Of a stretch of DNA of 64,000 bases, positions 57,421-64,000 are shown piece by piece (position 1 is the first letter of the stretch; each line of letters begins with the position of its first letter). The stretch covers positions 5,190,246 to 5,254,245 of the forward strand of contig FN649734.1 in assembly GCA_000310025.1 (NCBI GenBank). The letters run 5' to 3'. The stretch is from Ectocarpus siliculosus (lineage: Eukaryota; Sar; Phaeophyceae; Ectocarpales; Ectocarpaceae). The notes beneath the pieces were generated by a model. It did not search any database, was not told where the DNA came from, and saw only the letters and a list, made by a program, of their open reading frames with translations. The position numbers and the translations under genes were made by a program.

Positions 57421-59609
57421 ATCTCTCCACGACGTCCATGTCGGGCATTCTGCGGTTATTGGGAGGTTTGCGTAATACAGTAGTATGCAGTTTAGCTTAA
57501 AAGCCCTTTGGCGGCACTGCACTGTAACAGTTTCGAACCTGCATGAAATAACGCACAGCCGACCCAGGAGCAGTGGCGGGAAAACCAAACTGGAATTATG
57601 ACTGTCAAATGTCGCTACATCGTCTCATCTCCGCTTGTCTCTGGTGGATCAGGACGTCTTGACCGCCAAGGTCCCTAGGTGCTCGTGACGAGCTCTTGGT
57701 GCCTCTCTACCTCTAGTTTGACACTAGACTACAACAGCATATCGAATTCACGTGTGGTGGGTCATGTCCGCCCGTCTTTTGACTTTACCGCGGTGCTCCT
57801 GAACGAATCCAATGTGGAAATGCAATCAGTATGCGACACAGGTACACTTGTGAAAATCAGCACACTACTGTAAATGTAACAGTATTTCAGAAATGACCGC
57901 AGGTGTACACTGTAGCTACCGGGCATCTCCCATCAGGCAAGGCATTTACAGGAGTACTTGGGCTGCGGCGTAAGCAAGTAGGGGAGATGTTCTACGACAA
58001 ACGAAAACGGAGTACGATGGAGCCGCACATGGCTTACTCCCCCACTTGTCACCCATCACACCGAACCAACCCACATAAAGTTTTCTCTGCCTCGTCAGAC
58101 CTCTACGACTGAAGTATGTAGGTTGCAGCGCCTCCGGCAGACGTTGAGGAAACCCCTGTGCGGCACCAACATCGCGACTCCAGTCTATTTCGAAATAGAC
58201 TGTAATGTATGTGCTCGGAGTACAATAGTCTATCTGTTTTCGATGAACCGGACCACAGCCGATGAACCGGACCCACAGCCTACAGTATGAACATAGATCT
58301 CATTTCCAGTAGGTGTCTTTGCTGCTCGCCCCTCCGGCGTTGAAGCACCTACCTGCTTCATTGTCCAGATTGGAATGATCGTCACAGTCCAGGCGAACGA
58401 CCGTCCGAGTACATGGGCATCCGCATCGCTGGGCACCAGTGAATCTACTGCTGTAAATGACAACGCATGCATTGTCGCCGTTCTGACCTTACACGGCCGC
58501 TTCCTCTGTCGGCCCTACTGCATCACGTTCCTTGCGCTCGTTGTGTCAGAAGGTCAGCGGTGTTTGTTCCTCGACGTGTATTGGCGTCTCGCCCTGGCTT
58601 GCGCGGTCCAGGGCCTTACGTGTCCCGGCTTGGGCACCGGCACCCGAAGATCGACTACTGTAATGGGTCCCCTGCATAGAATGCACCACGCTCCCAGCAC
58701 CACGGATGGTATTAGTGCTCAGTGACATCATGCAACGGACACCAACATCGCCGCTAGACAGGTCTTGAGTACGCGCGTTTTTCATTCCGGCTTGAAAGAT
58801 ACGACCTCCGGGGCCTTGTACACCATCAATGTTAAGTTAGGTTCATTGGTTCACTATATCTGGTGAGGGCAGTCTTTCCTGTTGTTGTGAGCCCATACCT
58901 ACCTGTGCACAGCGTGTTGTGTCATTCGTGTTCCTAGTCGTCCGACCTTGCACGTGGTGAGCAACAGCAGACATGCCCGGGTCGCGGGCTGACTTTCTAG
59001 TCTTGGGTTTCTTATTCCTCGTCGACTGGTATGTGCGTCTCGCTCTGTGCTTTATGTTGTCATTCCAAAATCGTACATACGTGTAGTCGCTCCGATGAAT
59101 ATTGGCATTTATTCAGGTAGCATAAAATGAAGAATGTGTTCGCCTTAGTGGTTTCGATGAAGTCGATCCTTTGACAAATTGCCACACTTCGGTGACAAAC
59201 AAGGTTGGGTCCGCACTCAAGAGTAGGCGCCGCATATATTTTGCTTGAGATCCTACAGTAGCTTCCGTGATGATTGATTGTGGCTGAAACGTGTCTCCCA
59301 GTGCATGCTATGCTTGTACTCCTCTCCAATTCTTGATGACCTGGTGGCACTAGCCACCAATTCCCTCTATCCTGGATGCGTCGTATGTTTGGGTACTTGA
59401 TGCAAGATCCGATGTGGGAATTACGTGTGTAGGGCGTACGCTGCTGGGGGGTCAAGTTCGGGGCCCCTCGAGAGAGAGCACGCAAAATGTGCCGAGTTCA
59501 TGCATGTTTTTCTGTGTCTTTGTGTGCTGGAAGGAGCACGGTGTGACATCAAGGTATATCATCAACATCGGTCCTGGGTTAACCTACTGTTGTCCTCATC
59601 CATATTTAG
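57421..59609. other. intergenic, no recognised gene
   Basis: Low coding signal on both strands. Short ORFs lack motifs. Confidence 0.35.
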
Positions 59610-59900
59610 CCCGCACTACCGTGGCAAGGCGAGGCAGCTTCCGCGGGAAGGCGGGAAGGCAAAAAACATTGCACTTCGCCTGTAGAAATATCTCGAGGAA
59701 ACTGAAACTCACTCCTCGTCACTCGAATACACTCACCAACAACTTCGTGAACTCCGCCGAATAGGTCAGTCTAGCAAGCGTCGCGATTCGCTCTCGATGT
59801 CCTCTTTCACTCTCACTCTCATTTCCCCGTGACCGTGTGTAGGCGAACGTTGACCAACTGCACCCCAGCTTCCGATGCAATCCGCTGATTCGTCTTGAAG
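59610..59900 (+). pseudogene. two exon-like stretches, unknown product
   Basis: 59610-59764 follows a CATATTTAG acceptor and reads HYRGKARQLPREGGKAKNIA, one TAG, then KYLEETETHSSSLEYTHQQL and RELRRIG, a helical, charged segment. A donor-like G/GTCAGT follows. 59843-59900, after TGTGTAG, reads ANVDQLHPSFRCNPLIRLE and ends in a GAAG/GTACGT donor. The in-frame stop suggests a decayed gene. I do not recognise it. Confidence 0.3.
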
Positions 59901-62900
59901 GTACGTACCTTCACCTACCACTGTAGAATTTTCACGAGGGGAGTTCCTGCTAGCCCACAATTGCTTCTCTCCAACGTTTTTTCTTTGCCCTCTCTAACCG
60001 TAGGTACCAGTTGCAAGTCACATACAGTGAGACCACTCCGCATACTGCCGCTCTCACTTTCACTCCTACTCGGGGCTGAGTTCTTGTCTCCTCACGGTCA
60101 TATGCCCTGCATGCTGTTGCCCCTTCTCGAAGTTCACTATGCGGTATCCCGCGGGTTCGTCTTGTTTGCTGAAAGATATGTTGATCTCTTGGACATGCGG
60201 TCAGATGAGCCTCTTTCTGCCCCTAAACGGCCCACCTGAGTGATTACACTTAGGCTACTCTTTTCTATACGGAGATGGGGTCTCTAATTCGGCCCTCTTG
60301 TCCGCTCTCTCCCTACCCTGTTGGCCGTAAGCATTTCCTTATTTTGGATATTTGCGCGCTTCACGTAATTCCGCCGGTAGACTACAACGTGTACATGAGA
60401 TCAAGCCGGAATGACGAGTGAATTTGTGAGTGAAGTTCACTCACCGTTCACTCCACGTTCATCTTCACTGAAACGAGCGGTCTCTTCGTGTTGGTTTCGA
60501 GACGCTCCACGAATGAATGTCGACGCTTCCAAGACAAAGAGCGTTCGCCTATATATTTAACACGTTCATCAAAGTTTGGAGAGTGCATGCCATTATGTCG
60601 TTCATGCTGAAATTCTGGCTCGTGTACAGAGACGCATTTATTCAGAGTTGTTGTGCCGAGGTTTGCAATACTTCTACTGTATATGTACATGCACATTGAC
60701 TATTGATACACGCAGCAGTACACATATATCGAAGGAAAACATCCATTCTGCTAGTGGATTTTTTTTTTCTTTCTTAACTTCAATTAGCGCTCACAGCTCT
60801 TGTGCCGTTTACTCCAACCCGTGGTCACACAGAAGACCCCCTCTCTACCCTCTCCTCCTGCGGCATAGTACCTTGCCTTCGATTTTTAATGCGAGAAGAG
60901 TTCAGCACTCTCTTCCCTCTGTGTACACACGAACTAGCGCTATCCACTAGGCCAGAAGCGGAAGCGAGAGAAAAACTCACGTTGCAAGAAAAGCTCGCTT
61001 ACGCCGGGATTCGAACCCCTGACCTGACCTCTAGAAGGTTTCGAGGATAAACTAGACCACCGGGGCTACCGGCAGTGGATAGAGATGCTTCGGAACTCGG
61101 GACCGTCTTCACCATCTAGAAAATGTGATTGAAGTTTGGAGGTGATACAGAGCCTGCTGCAGCAATCGCGTTGGAGCTGGATGGCACGAGTTCCGTGGAA
61201 CTGGCCAAGGCCTCACCAGCGTGATCGCCCAAGGCAACAACGGAAAGACGAGGAGAGCCCGACTCAAGTGCATCACGGTCCCCGGGCTCGGACACCGCGG
61301 CTCCCCCGTGTCAGGTCTTGCTCTCTATTTTCTCGACAGAAACCACGATTTTCGATGGGCACAGCTCTAACGGAAGGGGTTAAACCTACCGCAGCAGCTG
61401 CTGTCGTACGGGGGCGAATGTACTCCACAACGGTTTTCGGGGCCGCATACGGCTTTGACAGCAGCACAATAGGTGGATGGTACAATGCCACGCACAGTTG
61501 GCAGTTGGTTGCACGCGAACTCTCCTCTGTCGCTCACTCATCACCGACCATTATAAGAGCATCGACGCATGAAATTGAGACACGCCCCCATCTGTTGGAT
61601 GCGATCTACCATGCATGCCACAGAAAATCCGAGGCGACGATCGTTACAGCACGAACAATGCTCCACAGCAGTACATGTAGACATGTACAGTACAATAGTG
61701 AGACCGAGGTACGTAAGGACGACGTACGTATATGTACATGCAGGAACTTTTCCCTTTCAACAACGTCACGTATTGTATTTCACACAGCAGTTCCAGCAAG
61801 CTGACTCCCTTTCTTCTTAATGCCACTACGCACACATTAGGTAGCGACTTGTTGATCGGGTTGGACGCGATGGGGTATGACTACAACGTACCCTGGTTTG
61901 TAGGTTGGACGAGAACACGGGGAAACAGTTGGAAAGTTCATGGAAAGTTTGAGGGAGCTCGCAGATGGCAGTTTAGCGATTACGCCGCCAACTGGGTGTG
62001 GTGCTTCCCTCCCTACTTGCACTGACCACACCATACGAAACTTTGACACGCTCCGTCAAGCTGATCCCGGGGGGTGTTGTGGGACTGGGCTGGGGGAGAG
62101 AGGTCACCAGAGCTCGGGATTCCGAATCTTTTGAGCGGCTGGCCGGCTGGCCGAGGTGGAAACGATTGCAGGACTGTCGGCTGGATACCCGGTTCCTGTC
62201 CGTGAGAACGTGAGAACCCATTTGATTCGTTTTGGGTCTACAAGGTCCCGCTTTTCTGTGTCGCCTTGTTGTTGGTCGAGTTGCACAAAAGCGTTTGGAG
62301 CGCGTGTTTACACCTTCCCTGAAAATGCTAGAGTCAGTTGAAATGTATGTTTTCTATTCCAGAACCAACAATGTGTCGGTCGGCCTTGGTCGGCCACACG
62401 GGCACGTGCGTAGCCTCGTATAGCGCACTCCCAATCGGCGTTCCCCACCGCTCCTTGCCTCCGTGTCAATTTTCGTTGGTTAGCACTCTAACCGCTTGTA
62501 CCCCTTACGATGTACACGTCCAGGATGAATCGCGACTGCTGTACCTCTGTCTAGACTATACCCTGTAGATATCGGGCTCAACAATGCATTTTGGGCGCAT
62601 GTCGGACACAGAGAGTTCGTAGTTTGGGATTGGCGAGAAGGGCATTGCGAGGAAAAAGGACGTTTCTGGATTGTTTTTTTTCGTATTGTACGTCCCATGT
62701 GTAGGCTGTGTTCCTGGTAAATTACAGTAAGTGATGGCACTTGTTAGCGGTGCACCAGTGTTAGTCGTGTAATTGTACAGAAGTACACGCAGCACGAAAT
62801 TGTCGTACATACATGTGAAAGCGCGACGATGCGGACGCAAATGTGTTGCTCGTATGCTATGGCTGTACCAGTAATTCATTACTGCTGTGGCATCGACCGC

Positions 62901-63329
62901 GCAAACCGGCCAACAAGTCGAAGGAACCTGTGTATACATGCACGTGTGTGGTTGTTGACGGTGCAACTTGTTTCCCAACTTAAGTACACGTGCGTTGCGC
63001 CGTGGGAAGTGTAGGGTCTTTCCCGATGAGAGTTTCTCTCTCGCTGGTTAAATAATTCAGGAAAATCGTCTCCTGCGCATGTTTGGCGGGGTGGAGCAGG
63101 GCAATGGTCTTGTGTTTTTTGCAACGGATGTTGGAAGATGTGGATAAGAAAGATTTGTTTCACATCTCGACGACAAACAACTATGGGTTCGACGGTAAGC
63201 AAGTACCATGGTATGGGTTGTTCTTTGGTTTTTTATTTATGGCTGGGCACACATTTTCGCGCTTGGCTGGCAGGCTATCGGTCATCACCCCCGTATCACC
63301 GATCTACGCTTCGCACGGTTCCCTGAGCA
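59901..63329. other. intergenic with tRNA-like relic
   Basis: No convincing gene. Protein-like words near 61133-61200 (FGGDTEPAAAIALELDGTSS) end at a stop and may be an exon scrap. Otherwise nothing is recognisable apart from the tRNA-like sequence at 60998-61069. Confidence 0.35.
60998..61069 (-). other. tRNA-like sequence (pseudo-tRNA or SINE head)
   Basis: On the minus strand GCCCCGGTGGTCTAGTTTAT gives a box A, CTTCTAGA an anticodon-loop-like segment, and GGTTCGAATCCCGG a perfect box B. The acceptor halves (GCCCCGG against CGTAAGC) do not pair and the T stem is imperfect, so this is a relic or SINE head rather than a working tRNA gene. Confidence 0.4.
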
Positions 63330-63504
63330 ATGGCTTCAACGGATCGTGATGCACTCGTTGCCCTGTTTCGTTCCGCCGGTGGGGCTACTTGGAGAAGAAA
63401 AGAAAACTGGGACACAGCTGCTGACCTAGAATCATGGTTTGGAGTAATCCTCAACAACCAGGGTCGCGTGGCGGAGCTTAAGCTTGCCGTGAACAACCTC
63501 CAAG
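63330..63504 (+). CDS. N-terminal exon of an LRR protein
   Basis: ATG at 63330 opens MASTDRDALVALFRSAGGAT, then WRRKENWDTAADLESWFGV and the first leucine-rich turn VAELKLAVNNLQ, ending at a CAAG/GTGATA donor-like junction (63504). The NWDT..W.GV capping pattern before LRRs is that of plant-like LRR proteins and of the brown algal LRR and LRR-ROCO families, where LRR units often sit one per exon. Such proteins are candidate recognition receptors. Without splicing the frame stops at 63548. The continuation lies at or beyond the window end, or is lost: at 63709-63840 words such as LSALRYLL and LVLKGNRLRC occur in different frames. Confidence 0.65.
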
Positions 63505-64000
63505 GTGATATCAGCCACCGGTACGCGCTTTGTCAGAGGTTTGCTTGAGCATCCCCAAGAACTTGTGGACTGAAACCAAAGAGCGCCTCAAGATATGCAG
63601 CAGCAACTCTGTGTGTTGTGGAATGCATTGCCCTTGTGCTTTTCTACGGAGTTACCCCTGGGTATGAGATGTTTTCTCTACGTCATTTTCGCTTTCAACG
63701 TTGTTATCGCTGAGTTGCAGTCTCCTGAGCGCTCTGAGATACCTGCTCCGGTGCAGCCTCTGTTGGAAAAGTGCGACAGAAGCCGGCGAAATTGTACCTT
63801 TCTGTGGCGATTAGTTCTCAAGGGCAACCGCTTGCGTTGTTAAAGACGGGATAACAGCAGCACACGGTTCAGTGACTCAAACTGGTACAAAACAATAAAA
63901 TGGACTCAGGAACGTACCTCTACACCCACTCACTGTATTCCAATGTTCATTTGGTGGCTCACGGGCGGAAGAATGAGACCTGACTTCTCCAGTCGGGGTT
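63505..64000 (+). other. intron or decayed LRR continuation
   Basis: After the first LRR exon the only LRR-like words are at 63709-63840, split between two frames and ending in TTGTTAA at 63837-63843. The gene may be a pseudogene; otherwise the real next exon is outside the window. Confidence 0.35.

Overview
This is nuclear DNA of a multicellular eukaryote, most probably a brown alga close to Ectocarpus. The indications are intron-split genes with GT-AG junctions, an LRR-protein N-terminus and a ROCO/NB-ARC-type C-terminus of kinds I associate with brown algal candidate immune receptors, a large-DNA-virus-style kinase relic, and repeats of several eukaryotic transposon classes. Assignment rests on family recognition, not on a database search.

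Layout. 0-4.4 kb: a Helitron replicase fragment, a small relic and short tandem duplications. 4,444-8,856: an LTR retrotransposon with target-site duplication (TSD) TCGGA that encodes Gag but no pol (a TR-GAG element). 8.9-12.7 kb: non-coding sequence, a LINE 3' scrap and a TIR element. 12,672-31,690: one RTE-like LINE on the minus strand, blown up from about 4.4 kb to 19 kb by three nested insertions: a Helitron (12,848-15,330, itself carrying a hAT MITE), a second TR-GAG element (15,349-19,772) and a 7.7-kb TIR element with inverted subterminal minisatellites (20,049-27,725, itself carrying a MULE-like foldback element). 31,693-34,024: a second, 5'-truncated LINE copy without these insertions, which supplies the empty sites. 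36.1-37.1 kb: a degenerate coding relic split by another hAT-type MITE. 37,750-42,858: a second Helitron copy in opposite orientation carrying a deleted TR-GAG element. 48.4-50.6 kb: a third decayed LINE. 51.0-53.9 kb: a long Gag-like ORF.

Host genes are few. The best is a seven-exon gene (43,906-47,215, plus strand) whose exons join in phase to 369 residues: a signal peptide, a cysteine-rich segment and a VWD/root-cap-like GDPH domain. At 54,536-55,779 are C-terminal exons of an Ectocarpus-type ROCO/NB-ARC-like protein with one frameshift in a G run. At 56.6-57.4 kb (minus) is a protein-kinase relic with glycine loop, HGD catalytic loop and DFG motif. The window ends in the first exon of an LRR gene (63,330-63,504). 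The rest is intergenic with little coding signal.

The genes form no shared pathway. The main story is transposon layering, which can be ordered in time because several insertions have recognisable TSDs and an uninterrupted paralogue in the same window.
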